This document shows, piece by piece, positions 28,279 through 38,148 of a stretch of 60,849 bases of DNA. The notes under the pieces were generated by a model that was not told the origin of the DNA, did not search any database, and saw only the letters and a list, made by a program, of their open reading frames with translations. Every line of letters begins with the position of its first letter. The first letter of the stretch is position 1. Origin of the DNA: UBA7672 sp031419455. GTDB taxonomy: Bacteria > Pseudomonadota > Alphaproteobacteria > Caulobacterales > Hyphomonadaceae. A program made the position numbers and the translations under genes. Where the stretch lies: positions 1-60,849 of the forward strand of contig JANOKS010000112.1 in assembly GCA_031419455.1 (NCBI GenBank), in the 5' to 3' direction.

Positions 28279-28535
28279 GGCTGCGCAATCCGCGGGGATG
28301 CGGCCGTGAACCCCTGCTCGCCTCTCGAGTGGCGCCGCCTCAGCACCTCTGGATTGAGAACGACCGCGACCTCGCGGCGTTCCAGTTGCACTGCGCCCTC
28401 CATGATACCGGGCAAATCCGTAGCCCTATCGAGGACGCAGCGAAGGTCTCCACACCTGAGGATCACAGTCGTTTTCAAGGCTTTGGCTCGCCCGCGAACT
28501 TGGCACAGCAATAGTCGGAACCCCAAGCGTTTCAC
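28272..28535 (-). pseudogene. Probable remnant of the CheW-like regulatory domain of CheA
   Basis: 87 codons in a different frame from the receiver remnant that follows. The segment QVRGRAKALKTTVILRCGD then LPGIMEGAVQ and EVAVVLNPEVLRR resembles the end of a CheA regulatory (CheW-like) domain, which normally sits just before the fused receiver. A frameshift near 28275-28290 separates the two pieces. No Hpt or kinase core is present before the mfd stop at 28611. I am moderately sure of this reading. Confidence 0.45.
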
Positions 28536-28610
28536 GCCTTGACCGATTGATATAGGTCAGCCGCGCGCGTCGCCCGCAACCGGCTCCAAATTAACCCGTG
28601 GGCGAAGGAT

Positions 28611-31600
28611 TCAAGCCCGCTTTCGACCGCCGGCGAGCTGGCCGAGAACCTTCTCGACCCGCGTCAGTCGCTCGGATGGCGCAGTTATAGCCTCATCGAG
28701 GATCAGCCGGCCATTGCGCGCAACCAGCCCAGCATCCGCGATCGCCTTCTTCGTAGGCTCGACACGCGGCGTGAACGCGATCGCGGTTGGACCGCCATCC
28801 ACTTTCGCGATGTTCGCCACGCGCGCCAGAGTTCGCACGTTGGCGATCCGAAGGAGGGTGGCGGCGTCTTCGGGTTCATCGCCGAATCGGTCGATCAGTT
28901 CTTCCTCGAAGGCGTCCTGCTCGACGCGCGATGTCAACCGCGCCAGCCGCAAGTAGAGCGAGAGCCGCGAGTCGGCCTCCGGAATCCAGTCCGAAGGAAT
29001 GCGACCGTTGATGCCCAGATTGATCACCGGCGTCCAGCGCTCCAGCGTTTCGCCCTGCGCTTCCCGCACTGCCCGCTCCAGCAGGTGCTGATAGAGATCG
29101 ATACCGATCAGCTTCATGTGCCCGCTCTGCGCGTCGCCGACCAGGTCGCCCGCGCCGCGAATGTCGAGATCGCGCGCGCTGATCGCAAAACCGGCGCCCA
29201 GCCGGTCGAGCGACTCCAGCGTGCGCAGGCGCTTGCGCGTTGCTTCCGTCAGCGATGCCCCGGCTTCGGTTGTCAGCAGGATGTGTCCGCGCCTGTTGCC
29301 GCGCCCGACCCGGCCGCGCAGCTGGTGCAACTGCGCAAGACCGAATCGATCGGCTCGCCACACGATCATCGTGTTGGCGCGCGGCACGTCGAGGCCAGCT
29401 TCGATGATGTTTGTCGCCAGCAGCACATCTCCAAGGCCGCCCGCGAAGCGCACCATCGACGTGTCGATCTCGGCCGCCGGCATCTCGCCATGCGCCTTCA
29501 GCAACTCCAGGTCCGGCGTCAGCCGCTGCAGCATTGCTTCCATGGCCGCGATGTCCTGGATGCGCGGCACGACGACGAAGCTCTGCCCGCCCCTGTCCTT
29601 TTCCCGCAACAGCGCCGTGCGCACCTGGTGTTCGTCGAACGTGCCCGCGAGCGTGCGGATCGGCTGCCGGCGCGCCGGCGGCGTCGCGATCACTGACATC
29701 TGCTTCAACCCGAGAAGGGCATTCTGCAGCGTGCGGGGAATGGGCGTCGCTGTGAGGCTCAACAGGTGCCCGCTCGCGCCTGCGAGGTCGCGTAGCTTGG
29801 CCTTGTCGGAAGCTCCGAAACGTTGCTCTTCGTCGATCACGACAAGCGCAAGCTTTGCGTACTCGACATTCTCGGACGCTACAGCGCCGGTGCCCACCAC
29901 GACAGAGATCGACCCATCCGCCAGCCCGGCCTTCACACGCTTGCGGTCGGCTGCATCCGACAGGCGCGACAGCGCCGCGACCTTCAACCCCGTTCGCTCA
30001 AAGCGCTGCCTGAACGTTTCATAGTGCTGCCGCACCAGCACAGTCGTGGGCGCCGAAACCACGACCTGCTTGCCCGCCAGAGCGACAAGGGCCGCCGCTC
30101 GCAACGCAACTTCCGTCTTGCCGTATCCAACATCGCCGACCACCAGCCGGTCCATCGGCTTGCCTGAGGCCAGGTCCTCTCGCACAGCGTTGATCGCCCG
30201 CGTCTGGTCAGGCGTCTCGGAGAACGGAAAGCCTGTGACGAACTCGGCATAGGCGCCGGGGTCGGGATCGATCTTCACACCCTTCCGCCTGGCGTTCTCC
30301 TTGGCGAGACGCGTCATGTCGGCAGCAGTGTCCGTCATCGCCCTGTCGATGATCAGCCGGCGTTTCCGCCAGCTGGCGCCATCCAGACCGTCAAGGGATA
30401 CCGCAGTCCGGTCGGCCCCATAGCGCCAGATACGGTCGGCCTCTTCGACCGGCACGAGCCGCCTTGCGCCGCCTGCGTATTCCAGTTCGATCGCCTCGAC
30501 GACTGCGCTCGATCCCGATGGACGGCTCAGACCCGCGATGACGGCGATGCCGTGGTCCTCGTGAATGACGACATCGCCGACGCAGACATCCCCGATCTCC
30601 AGCAGGTGCTCGCCATTGTCGCTGGAGGCCGCAGCAAGGCCTGCGTTGCTGCCGAGGACTTCGGCAGCTGCGATCACCAGCCGCTTCTGCTCGCGCCAGC
30701 TCAGCTGCAGCCGCATCTCAAGCAGTTTCACGCGGTTCAGCCATCCGCTGTCAGCATCATTCCAGCTGGGGATCGGCCGCACGCCCTGCGCAAGTTTTCG
30801 CGGCAAGCGCTTCTTGATGAAGCGAAGGTCGTGTTCGGAACCAGCAATGACAACGCGCGCCTTGTCCTTGAGCGCCGCCGCGATCTCCGCGTTCATGGCT
30901 TTGACTGCATCAGGATTGGCAGAGAACCGGATGGTGCGCTCGTCTGATTCAGCCGCCAGGTCGATCATGCTTCGCTTTTTGGTCGCGGCATCCCACGCGG
31001 CTTGCGGCACGATGTTCTGCACCGCCGGCGAATTCTTCCTGCGCACGCCTTGAACTGAATCCGCCGCAAGACTCAGATATCGCGTGCGCTCCGCGACTGC
31101 GCCCGGATCGAGTGCGATTACAGCGTCAGGAAAGTAATCGAACAGCGTGTTGCTTCGCCCCAGCAGAACCGGCCAGGCGGCGCCGCCCAGATCGATGTGC
31201 GGCAGGTCGCGCTTGCCGCGCTGGCTGACGGAGTCGAATTCGCGGATGCGCTGGATCACACCCTCGGAAAGCTCGATGCGCACCGGGCGCTCGGCGTTTG
31301 CGGGAAAAATGTCGATGACGCGGCCACGCATCGCAAACTCAGCCGGTTCATCCACGCGGTCGTCCTCGAAATAGCCAATGCTGCTGACCACTTTCCGGAA
31401 GGCGACAGCTTCCAGGCGGCCGCCCATCGCGAACCGCGTGAGCGGGCCATCAAAAGTGCCCGGCTTCGGCAGCATCTCGCTAGCCGCTTCAGCTGTCGTA
31501 ACGCACACAACCCTGCGCGCCTTCGCCCGCGCCAACTCCCGGCTGCGCCGCAAAGCCGCAAGGCGCACGCCGGTGTTTGCCGGTGTCGGAGGCTGCGTGT

Positions 31601-31820
31601 CGCCGGGCAGCGCGTCGCTTGGATCGAAAAAAACGATCTCGGCCTTTGGCGCTGCGCCCCGCAGAGCCGCATGGATGTCGCGTGCGCGGTAGTCGCTTGA
31701 GATGATCGCCAGCACATTCCTCTTGTTGAGGGCCTCGGCGATACGCACGGCAGCGACACCGATTGCGCATTCCGCACGCGCAACGACAACCCGTGCCTTG
31801 GAAGCAGGCCCATCGGCCAT
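28611..31820 (-). CDS. mfd: Mfd-like transcription-repair coupling translocase
   Basis: 1069 residues, a little shorter than the usual 1150 or so. It has a reduced UvrB-like N-terminal half, then a CarD-like RNA polymerase interaction domain (VCVGDVVIHEDHGIAVIAGL, RLVPVEEADRIWRYG). The RecG-like motor has Walker A GDVGYGKTEVAL, DEEQRFG, TATPIPRTLQ, and motif VI QLRGRVGRGNRRGH. A C-terminal D7-like region carries GRIPSDWIPEADSRL. It could be the only Mfd or the divergent second copy found in some alphaproteobacteria. The shortened N-terminus favours a paralogue. Confidence 0.85.
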   Translation of the reverse strand: MADGPASKARVVVARAECAIGVAAVRIAEALNKRNVLAIISSDYRARDIHAALRGAAPKAEIVFFDPSDALPGDTQPPTPANTGVRLAALRRSRELARAKARRVVCVTTAEAASEMLPKPGTFDGPLTRFAMGGRLEAVAFRKVVSSIGYFEDDRVDEPAEFAMRGRVIDIFPANAERPVRIELSEGVIQRIREFDSVSQRGKRDLPHIDLGGAAWPVLLGRSNTLFDYFPDAVIALDPGAVAERTRYLSLAADSVQGVRRKNSPAVQNIVPQAAWDAATKKRSMIDLAAESDERTIRFSANPDAVKAMNAEIAAALKDKARVVIAGSEHDLRFIKKRLPRKLAQGVRPIPSWNDADSGWLNRVKLLEMRLQLSWREQKRLVIAAAEVLGSNAGLAAASSDNGEHLLEIGDVCVGDVVIHEDHGIAVIAGLSRPSGSSAVVEAIELEYAGGARRLVPVEEADRIWRYGADRTAVSLDGLDGASWRKRRLIIDRAMTDTAADMTRLAKENARRKGVKIDPDPGAYAEFVTGFPFSETPDQTRAINAVREDLASGKPMDRLVVGDVGYGKTEVALRAAALVALAGKQVVVSAPTTVLVRQHYETFRQRFERTGLKVAALSRLSDAADRKRVKAGLADGSISVVVGTGAVASENVEYAKLALVVIDEEQRFGASDKAKLRDLAGASGHLLSLTATPIPRTLQNALLGLKQMSVIATPPARRQPIRTLAGTFDEHQVRTALLREKDRGGQSFVVVPRIQDIAAMEAMLQRLTPDLELLKAHGEMPAAEIDTSMVRFAGGLGDVLLATNIIEAGLDVPRANTMIVWRADRFGLAQLHQLRGRVGRGNRRGHILLTTEAGASLTEATRKRLRTLESLDRLGAGFAISARDLDIRGAGDLVGDAQSGHMKLIGIDLYQHLLERAVREAQGETLERWTPVINLGINGRIPSDWIPEADSRLSLYLRLARLTSRVEQDAFEEELIDRFGDEPEDAATLLRIANVRTLARVANIAKVDGGPTAIAFTPRVEPTKKAIADAGLVARNGRLILDEAITAPSERLTRVEKVLGQLAGGRKRA

Positions 31821-31919
31821 GGCGAATCCCTATCTGGAAGGATTGCCTCACTACCGCATCGTGAGTCCGGCGCAAGCCAAAGGTTCTGCACAGGCGCCCG
31901 GCGTTGCGCAGAACAGCGT

Positions 31920-33146
31920 TCATCTCCCGCTTGGCAGATCCTTGTAAGCCACGCCCTTGTCGACACGTACATCCTGCGGCAGGCCAAGGACGCGCTCAGC
32001 AATGATGTTGCGCAGGATTTCATCGGTGCCGCCGGCGATCCGCAGGCCCGGCGCCCACATGTAGGCGTTGTGGAAAGCTCCCTGCATCGGCGCAAGCGCC
32101 GGATCACTGATGATGCCGAAATGGTCTTCCGCCTCGATGGCTGCGTTGCCGATGTCCTGCATGCGATTTGCGTTCAGGATCTTGCCGATCGAGCTTTCCG
32201 GCCCGGGTGTCTGCCCCTTCGAGAGCGCCGTCATCGTGCGGTACTTGCCGAGGGTGTAGCCTTCAGCGCTGACATACCAGCTCGCCAGCTTTTCGCGGAA
32301 TGCCTGGTCCTGCAGCAGCGTGCCTTTGCCTGACGGCGATGGCGTGTTGCGCGCGAGTTCGAGGATTTCCGCATACTCCGGCCCGGACGATCCGCCAACC
32401 GCGAGGCGTTCGTTCATTAACGTGACGAGCGCGACATTCCAGCCATTGCCGACCTCGCCCAGGCGTTCCGAGTCAGAAATGCGCACGTCGTTGAAATAGA
32501 CCTCGTTGAAGTTCGAGCCACCCGACATCTGGTGGATTGGCCGCACTTCCACACCGGGCGCCTTCATGTTCACGACGAACATGGTGAGGCCCTTGTGCTT
32601 TTCCTTTTCCGGATTCGTGCGCGCGAGCAGGATTCCATAGTCCGAGTAGTGCGCTCCTGACGTCCAGACCTTCTGTCCGTTGATGATCCAGTCGTCGCCG
32701 TCCTTCACCGCACGCGTCTTCAGGCCCGCGACATCGGAGCCCGCGCTCGGTTCGGAGAAGAGCTGGCACCAGATCTCTTCGCCGCGCAGGGCCGGGCCGA
32801 CATAGCGCTTGATGCCTTCCGCTGAATGGAAGGCGATCACGGTTGGGATGCACATGCCAAGGCCGATCGCGAACGGCCCGGTCGGCGCCTGGAATTTCTG
32901 CTCCTCCTGTCCGAAGATGACCGAGATGATCGGCGGAAGCTCGCGGCCGCCAACCTCTTTCCGCCATGTGAGCCCGGAATAGCCGGCTTCGGCTTTCTTC
33001 TTCTGGTAGTCCTTGGCGGCCTTCATGGCCTCTGGACCTTCGGTGCGCGAAGCTGTTCGAGCACCGAGAGCGCCCAGCGTCTTCTCAAGCCAGCTGCGCG
33101 CTTCGGCGCGGAAAGCGGCTTCTTCGGGAGTGTCGTTGAAATCCAT
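31920..33146 (-). CDS. Acyl-CoA dehydrogenase
   Basis: 408 residues with the ACAD fold. Visible features are CQLFSEPSAGSDVAGLKTRAV (substrate and FAD binding), INGQKVWTSGAHYSDYG, and the C-terminal RIAGGTDEILRNIIAERVLGLP. It is the second of a pair with the gene at 33159 (12-base gap). Paired ACADs of this kind often form heteromeric alpha2beta2 enzymes acting on steroid or branched side-chain CoAs, which fits the P450 and CoA ligase next door (inference). Confidence 0.9.
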   Translation of the reverse strand: MDFNDTPEEAAFRAEARSWLEKTLGALGARTASRTEGPEAMKAAKDYQKKKAEAGYSGLTWRKEVGGRELPPIISVIFGQEEQKFQAPTGPFAIGLGMCIPTVIAFHSAEGIKRYVGPALRGEEIWCQLFSEPSAGSDVAGLKTRAVKDGDDWIINGQKVWTSGAHYSDYGILLARTNPEKEKHKGLTMFVVNMKAPGVEVRPIHQMSGGSNFNEVYFNDVRISDSERLGEVGNGWNVALVTLMNERLAVGGSSGPEYAEILELARNTPSPSGKGTLLQDQAFREKLASWYVSAEGYTLGKYRTMTALSKGQTPGPESSIGKILNANRMQDIGNAAIEAEDHFGIISDPALAPMQGAFHNAYMWAPGLRIAGGTDEILRNIIAERVLGLPQDVRVDKGVAYKDLPSGR

Positions 33147-33158
33147 GTGTGATCTCCC

Positions 33159-34274
33159 TCAGGCTGCGTTCTTGAGTTCAAGGCGACGGACGAGCTTTTC
33201 CTTCCAGACGCTCGGCCCGCCGGCCTGCACGGCCAGCAGCTTGGCCCGGCGATAGAAGAGATGGCAGTCGACTTCCCACGTGAAGCCCATGCCACCGTGC
33301 GCCTGGATGTTTTCCTTCGCCGCGAGATAGTATGCGTCGCTGGCGGCTACGCGGGCGGCGGCTGCTGCTAGTGGTAGTTGGGAAGACTCCGTCGATAGCG
33401 CCCATGCGCCGTAATATGCATTAGAGCGGCCAAGCTCGATCGCGACATACATGTCGGCCAGCTTGTGCTTGATCGCCTGGAACGAACCGATCTGGCGCGA
33501 GAAGGCGTAGCGGCTCTTGGCGTAGTCGACCGCCATGTCGAGACAGGCCTGCGCGCCGCCGAGCTGCTCGAACGCGATCAGCACAGCCGCGCGATCGAAC
33601 ACCGCCTCCGCGAGCGACCAGCCTTCACCGGCCTTTCCGAGGCGTTCTGCATTCGCCTTGTCGAACGTGAGCCGCGCATGCCCGCGCGTCGGGTCGAGCG
33701 TGGTCAGCGTCTCGCGCTTGACGCCAGCCTGATCGAGCGCCACGACAACCAGCGACAGGCCCTGTCCCTCGCGCGCAAGAACCACTGCGTGCGTGGCGAT
33801 GTCGCCGTCGGTGACGGGGATCTTCACGCCCGAAAGCCGCGCGCCGTCAAAGCTGGCTTCGATGCTCGATGGCGAGGGCGCGCCGGGGCCTTCGGAGACG
33901 GCGAAGGCGCCGATCAACTCTCCGCTGACGAGCTTGGGGAGGAGGCTCTGCTTCTGAGTAGCGGAACCGGAAGCGAGGATCGCTTCGGCGAAGAAGTAGA
34001 CGGTCGATGAGAACGGTATCGGCGCGACGGCGCGGCCGATTTCCTCGGCCAGCACACAGAGTTCGAGGCCGCCGAGACCGAGGCCGCCGAATTCTTCGGG
34101 GATCGCGGCGCCGAGCCAGCCCTGCTCCGCAACGCCCTTCCACAGCGCCGCGTCATGCGACTTGCCTGCGTCGTTCAGCACCTCGCGGACAGCTTTCCTG
34201 CTGCACTTGTCGTCGAGATACTTTCGCGCCTGATCGCGCATCATTTTCTGGTCGTCGGAAAAATCGAAGTTCAT
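33159..34274 (-). CDS. Acyl-CoA dehydrogenase, partner subunit
   Basis: 371 residues. Opens MNFDFSDDQKMMRDQARKYL and shows ELCVLAEEIGRAVAPIPFSSTVYF, FAVSEGPGAPSP, RYAFSRQIGSFQAIKHKLADM and QAHGGMGFTWEVDCHLFYRRAK. The FAD-binding motifs are looser than in its neighbour, as in the second subunit of heteromeric ACADs. It lies between the CoA ligase and the other ACAD in one minus-strand operon. The exact substrate is unknown. Confidence 0.9.
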   Translation of the reverse strand: MNFDFSDDQKMMRDQARKYLDDKCSRKAVREVLNDAGKSHDAALWKGVAEQGWLGAAIPEEFGGLGLGGLELCVLAEEIGRAVAPIPFSSTVYFFAEAILASGSATQKQSLLPKLVSGELIGAFAVSEGPGAPSPSSIEASFDGARLSGVKIPVTDGDIATHAVVLAREGQGLSLVVVALDQAGVKRETLTTLDPTRGHARLTFDKANAERLGKAGEGWSLAEAVFDRAAVLIAFEQLGGAQACLDMAVDYAKSRYAFSRQIGSFQAIKHKLADMYVAIELGRSNAYYGAWALSTESSQLPLAAAAARVAASDAYYLAAKENIQAHGGMGFTWEVDCHLFYRRAKLLAVQAGGPSVWKEKLVRRLELKNAA

Positions 34275-34293
34275 GTGCGGCCTCTCGGGATGA

Positions 34294-35862
34294 CTAGATG
34301 CGTGTGGCGCGGCCGGCCCAGAAGGGCTCGCGAAGCTTGCGCTTGAATATCTTGCCCGAGTCCTCGCGCGGGAGCTCGGCGTGGAAGTCGACAGCCTTGG
34401 GCGTCTTGAAGCCTGCGATATGCTGGCGAAGGAACGCCTTCACGTCTGCCTCGGAAAGCGAAACGCTTGGCTGCAATTGGACGCAGGCGTGCACCGCCTC
34501 GCCATACTCTTCATCCGGCACGCCGAAGACAGCGCAGTCGGCGACGCCGGGCATGCGATGAAGCACGGACTCGATCTCGGCCGGGTAGATATTGACGCCG
34601 CCGGAAATGATCAGGTCCTTCGCGCGATCGCAGAGAAAGAGGAAGCCGTCGGCGTCCAGATAGCCGACATCGCCCGGGGCAATCAGTCCCGCTTTCTCGG
34701 ATGCCGCGCGCTTGGCGTCGTCCTTGTGATAGGTGAAGTCCGCGATGCCGGGAAACTTTGCGACGACTTCGCCGATCTCGCCGGCGGGCAGCGGATTGCC
34801 ATCCGCATCGATAACCTTCACATCGGCTCCCGGCATCGGCTTTCCTACCGTGCCCGGGTGGGCCAGCCACTCCTCCGAGTTGCAGAACGTCACGCTGCCG
34901 ATCTCGGTCGAGCCATAGTATTCGTAGATCACCGGCCCCCACCATTCGATCATCGCGCGCTTGATCGGCGCGGGGCATGGCGCGGCTGCGTGGACCACAA
35001 ACTCGAGCGAGGAGAGATCGTATCTGCGTTTCACCTCCTCCGGCAGCTTGAGCAGCCGATTGAACATGATCGGCACCATGTGGATGTGCGAGACCTTCTC
35101 CCGGTCGATCATCCTCAGCAGATCTTCCGCATCGAAGCGCGGCTGGAGCAGGATGGTCGCCCCGATGCGCGCCCCTACCATGCCGTAGGCGTTGGGCGCC
35201 GAATGGTACATCGGGCCCGCCATGACGCTCACGATCTGCGGGGGCGGACGGGTCGTGAAGCCGAAGACATAGACCAGGTTGCGCAGGCTGAATTCATGCT
35301 GCTCCGGCGTCGGCTGCGCACGGCGCACGCCCTTGGGCTGGCCCGTCGTTCCAGAAGTATAGATGATCGTGCCGGGCGATGGCGCGGGTGGGGCGACATA
35401 GGGCGCGAAAGACTCCAGCCATGTGGTCCAGTCGATCATGCCGGCGGGAACGGCGCACGCATCTGCACTGGCGCCGTATGCCTCCGCGAGTTCCCCCGGC
35501 GTCGGGACGACGAGCACTGTGACGCCGTCCGGTATGACTGCGCGGATCGGCCCGAGCAGATCGGCATGTACGACGATTACCTTCGCGCCCGAGTTCTCGA
35601 AAATGTAGTGCGCCTCTTCAGGCGTACCGTGCCAGTTCACCGGCGTGGGATAAGCGCCCAGCAGGCCGGCGGCAACGCTCGCCTCGAAGAAGGCGAAGTC
35701 GTTTCGTAGGAACAGCGCGATGATGTTCCCGCGCCCGACGCCCAGGCTGGCGAGCCCGCTCGCTGCGCACGCAGCGCGTTCATCCAGTGTGGCGGTGGGC
35801 ATGCGGCGGTCGCCGCTGATGATCTCGCCCAAGGCAGTTCTCCCTTGATCCTGCCCCGGCAT
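34294..35862 (-). CDS. AMP-forming acyl-CoA synthetase
   Basis: 522 residues. The AMP-binding core is IIYTSGTTGQPKGVRRAQPT. Further motifs are YEYYGSTEIGSVT, GYLDADGFLFLCDRAKDLIISGGVNIYPAEIE and PREDSGKIFKRKLRE, in which Lys of GKIFKR is the adenylation lysine. It activates a carboxylic acid as CoA thioester, probably the first step for the ACAD pair downstream. The N-terminus is a little short for the family (EIISGDRRMPTATLDE), and the ATG at 35862 has no clear ribosome site, so an upstream non-ATG start is possible. Confidence 0.9.
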   Translation of the reverse strand: MPGQDQGRTALGEIISGDRRMPTATLDERAACAASGLASLGVGRGNIIALFLRNDFAFFEASVAAGLLGAYPTPVNWHGTPEEAHYIFENSGAKVIVVHADLLGPIRAVIPDGVTVLVVPTPGELAEAYGASADACAVPAGMIDWTTWLESFAPYVAPPAPSPGTIIYTSGTTGQPKGVRRAQPTPEQHEFSLRNLVYVFGFTTRPPPQIVSVMAGPMYHSAPNAYGMVGARIGATILLQPRFDAEDLLRMIDREKVSHIHMVPIMFNRLLKLPEEVKRRYDLSSLEFVVHAAAPCPAPIKRAMIEWWGPVIYEYYGSTEIGSVTFCNSEEWLAHPGTVGKPMPGADVKVIDADGNPLPAGEIGEVVAKFPGIADFTYHKDDAKRAASEKAGLIAPGDVGYLDADGFLFLCDRAKDLIISGGVNIYPAEIESVLHRMPGVADCAVFGVPDEEYGEAVHACVQLQPSVSLSEADVKAFLRQHIAGFKTPKAVDFHAELPREDSGKIFKRKLREPFWAGRATRI

Positions 35863-35884
35863 TCCGGGCGCAGTCAGAACGCAC

Positions 35885-37303
35885 TCAGTTTCGCGGCGCG
35901 TAGCGCACGCCTAGCTTCCGGATGGCGTGTACGAAGTTGTTGGGCGCGATGTCCATCTCGCCGGTCCATTCGATATCCGGAAAGCGCCCGAGGATCTGCC
36001 GGTAGGCTTCCTCCAGCTGGATCTGCGCAACCCGCTTTCCAAGGCAGACGTGGGGTCCGTATCCGAAAGCGATATGCTTGTTCGCGTTCGACCGCGCGAC
36101 GTCCAGCCGGTCGGGATTCTCGAAGACTGCGGGATCGCGATTTGCTGCACCGTAGTACATGATCACCTTCTCGCCAGCAGCGATCTTCTGCTCCGCGATC
36201 TCCGTATCCTCCAGCGCCGTGCGGCGCATGTAGATCACCGGGCTGACGAGACGGATGAACTCATCCGCCGCATTGGCGAGCAACTCTGGCTGGGCAATCA
36301 GCTTCGCCTTCTGGTCGGGAAACTCCGTCAGCAGCTTCATCGCGCCCGACAGCGTGTTCCGTGTCGTGTCGTTGCCAGCGAAGATGATTAGCAGCCATGA
36401 GCCGTCGAGATACTCGTCGCTCAGCAGCTCGCCATCCACCTGCGCCCGCGCGATCGCGCTCATCAGGTCCTGCTGCGGGTCCTGCCGGCGCTTGTGAAGC
36501 ATGTGCTGGCCATAGGCGAACATCTCTTCGACATTGGCGTTGAAGTCGGCCACGAACTGCATGAGCTCGATGCTGGGCGTCAGCGGCGCCGCGGCCTGCT
36601 CGGCCGCCAGATTCTGCGCGAGCTCAAGGTAGTGCATCCAGTGCAGAAATTTGGGACGGTCGGCCTCCGGCACGCCGAGAATTTCGCAGAGCGTGTAGAG
36701 CGGCAGGCGGGACGAGAACATTTCCACCATGTCGCCGCCGCCTCTAGGCGCCATCTCGTCGACCATGCGCGTCACTTCCGCGACCACCTTCGCCTTCAGC
36801 TGGTTGAGATAAGCGGTCGTGAAGAAGGGCATGTGCTCGCGGCGCAGCTGCAAGTGCTGTGGCGCATCGAGGTTGATCATGGTGTCCAGCGACGCCCGCT
36901 GAAGCAGGACGTGTCCCATCCCAGGCTTCGGCGTCATCATCAGGATGCCGCCGCGCTGCGAGGAGAAGGTCGCTGGATCGCCATTCACCCGCATGACATC
37001 GGCATGACGGGTGACGGCCCAGAAGCCCGGGAGCTCGCCCGGCTCAGGATGCCAGCACACCGGAGAGGATTCTCGGAGCCGCGCGAACGTGTTGAACGGC
37101 TGGCCGTGCGTGAAAGCTTTTCCGTCGTAAAACTGAAGCCCGTCAACGCGCGGGTAGGCCTCCGGAAACACGGGTCCGGGCCTGCCCTCCACGGCTGTCT
37201 CGCTGATCAGCTGCATGGATGTTTCCGCCTCAACTTCACTAACGGCAACGTTGCGCGGATGCAGGGCGCCGCGCAAGTCATGCCCGTAGGTAAGGACAGT
37301 CAC
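35885..37303 (-). CDS. Cytochrome P450
   Basis: 472 residues, soluble. The haem-binding loop is FGYGPHVCLGKRVA (Cys is the axial ligand). The I-helix oxygen motif is IIFAGNDTTRN, the ExxR pair is in ADEFIRLVSP, and MINLDAPQHLQLRR is the C-helix region. The layout is of bacterial class I P450s, with ferredoxin and reductase not encoded nearby. With the CoA ligase and ACADs, hydroxylation of a steroid- or terpenoid-like compound is plausible. It is first in its operon, divergent from the DUF1801 gene. Confidence 0.92.
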   Translation of the reverse strand: MTVLTYGHDLRGALHPRNVAVSEVEAETSMQLISETAVEGRPGPVFPEAYPRVDGLQFYDGKAFTHGQPFNTFARLRESSPVCWHPEPGELPGFWAVTRHADVMRVNGDPATFSSQRGGILMMTPKPGMGHVLLQRASLDTMINLDAPQHLQLRREHMPFFTTAYLNQLKAKVVAEVTRMVDEMAPRGGGDMVEMFSSRLPLYTLCEILGVPEADRPKFLHWMHYLELAQNLAAEQAAAPLTPSIELMQFVADFNANVEEMFAYGQHMLHKRRQDPQQDLMSAIARAQVDGELLSDEYLDGSWLLIIFAGNDTTRNTLSGAMKLLTEFPDQKAKLIAQPELLANAADEFIRLVSPVIYMRRTALEDTEIAEQKIAAGEKVIMYYGAANRDPAVFENPDRLDVARSNANKHIAFGYGPHVCLGKRVAQIQLEEAYRQILGRFPDIEWTGEMDIAPNNFVHAIRKLGVRYAPRN

Positions 37304-37418
37304 TAAATCCTCGGACGGCGCCTGACCGCCAACTGGACGAGCGCACTTGCGGCCAATCGCCGTATCAGGTTTTCATACAGGTCGAGCGCTGTTGCAGGCG
37401 TCGCGATCTGGAGGAGCC

Positions 37419-37901
37419 ATGGCAAAGGATCGCGCAAGAAGTCCCGCGAAAAAGCTGGCTGCGAAAAGGACGTCAAAGCTCCGGGCAGTGTCAGCGGCGA
37501 CTCCAAAGCTTCTGTCCGGCGGCAACCCTCAGATTCCCAAAGGCTATGGCGATGCGCCCGTGCAAGCCTATCTCGATGCAACGCCAGGCTGGAAGCAGGA
37601 TGTCGGCCGGCGCATCGATGCGATCATCACCCGCAATGTGCCGGGTGTCGCCAAGGCCGTGAAGTGGAATTCGCCGCTCTACGGCGTGGAGCAAGGTGTC
37701 TGGTTCCTCGGCGTCCACTGCATGACGAAGTATGTAAAGGTCGCTTTCTTCAGGGGGGCGTTGCTGAAACCCAACCCTCCCGAAACCTCGAAGCAGAAGG
37801 ATGTTCGTTACTTCCACATCCACGAGGATGACGACTTCAACGAGTCCCGTTTCGCGGATTGGGTGAAGCAGGCGAGCAAACTGCCGGGCGAGAAAATGTA
37901 G
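37419..37901 (+). CDS. DUF1801 family protein
   Basis: 160 residues from the ATG at 37419, which has a near-ideal GGAGGAG site. A basic N-terminal tail of about 40 residues (AKDRARSPAKKLAAKRTSK) is followed by the small DUF1801/YdhG-like domain with VAKAVKWNSPLYGVEQGVWF and YVKVAFFRGALL. Function is unknown in the family. It lies between the P450 operon and the lipoprotein operon and belongs clearly to neither. Confidence 0.85.
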   Translation: MAKDRARSPAKKLAAKRTSKLRAVSAATPKLLSGGNPQIPKGYGDAPVQAYLDATPGWKQDVGRRIDAIITRNVPGVAKAVKWNSPLYGVEQGVWFLGVHCMTKYVKVAFFRGALLKPNPPETSKQKDVRYFHIHEDDDFNESRFADWVKQASKLPGEKM

Positions 37902-38075
37902 GGGGCCGAAATTGTTCCAGGCCATGATCCATGTGGCAATCAGCTTGAACCACATCGAGCCATAGCCGACACACAATGCGTGCGGGCGCAGAATTCCGGC
38001 GTGGTCCGGCTGATCCCGCCGGTCAACAGGCGGACCACACCCCGCTGCAAAGCACAGGGCGCGGTGGTAGCGCTC

Positions 38076-38103
38076 TTGTTCCAATACGCTATTGTCCTAA
38101 AAT
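38076..38103 (+). promoter_or_regulatory. Possible promoter of the lipoprotein operon
   Basis: TTGTTC at 38076-38081 and TAAAAT at 38098-38103 are separated by 16 bases, 45 bases upstream of the ATG at 38149. The match to a vegetative promoter is fair only. The start itself has a very strong AGGGGGAG ribosome site. Confidence 0.3.
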
Positions 38104-38148
38104 CGTACCGCAAAATTTGATTGGTGCGGATCAACCAGGGGGAGACTG

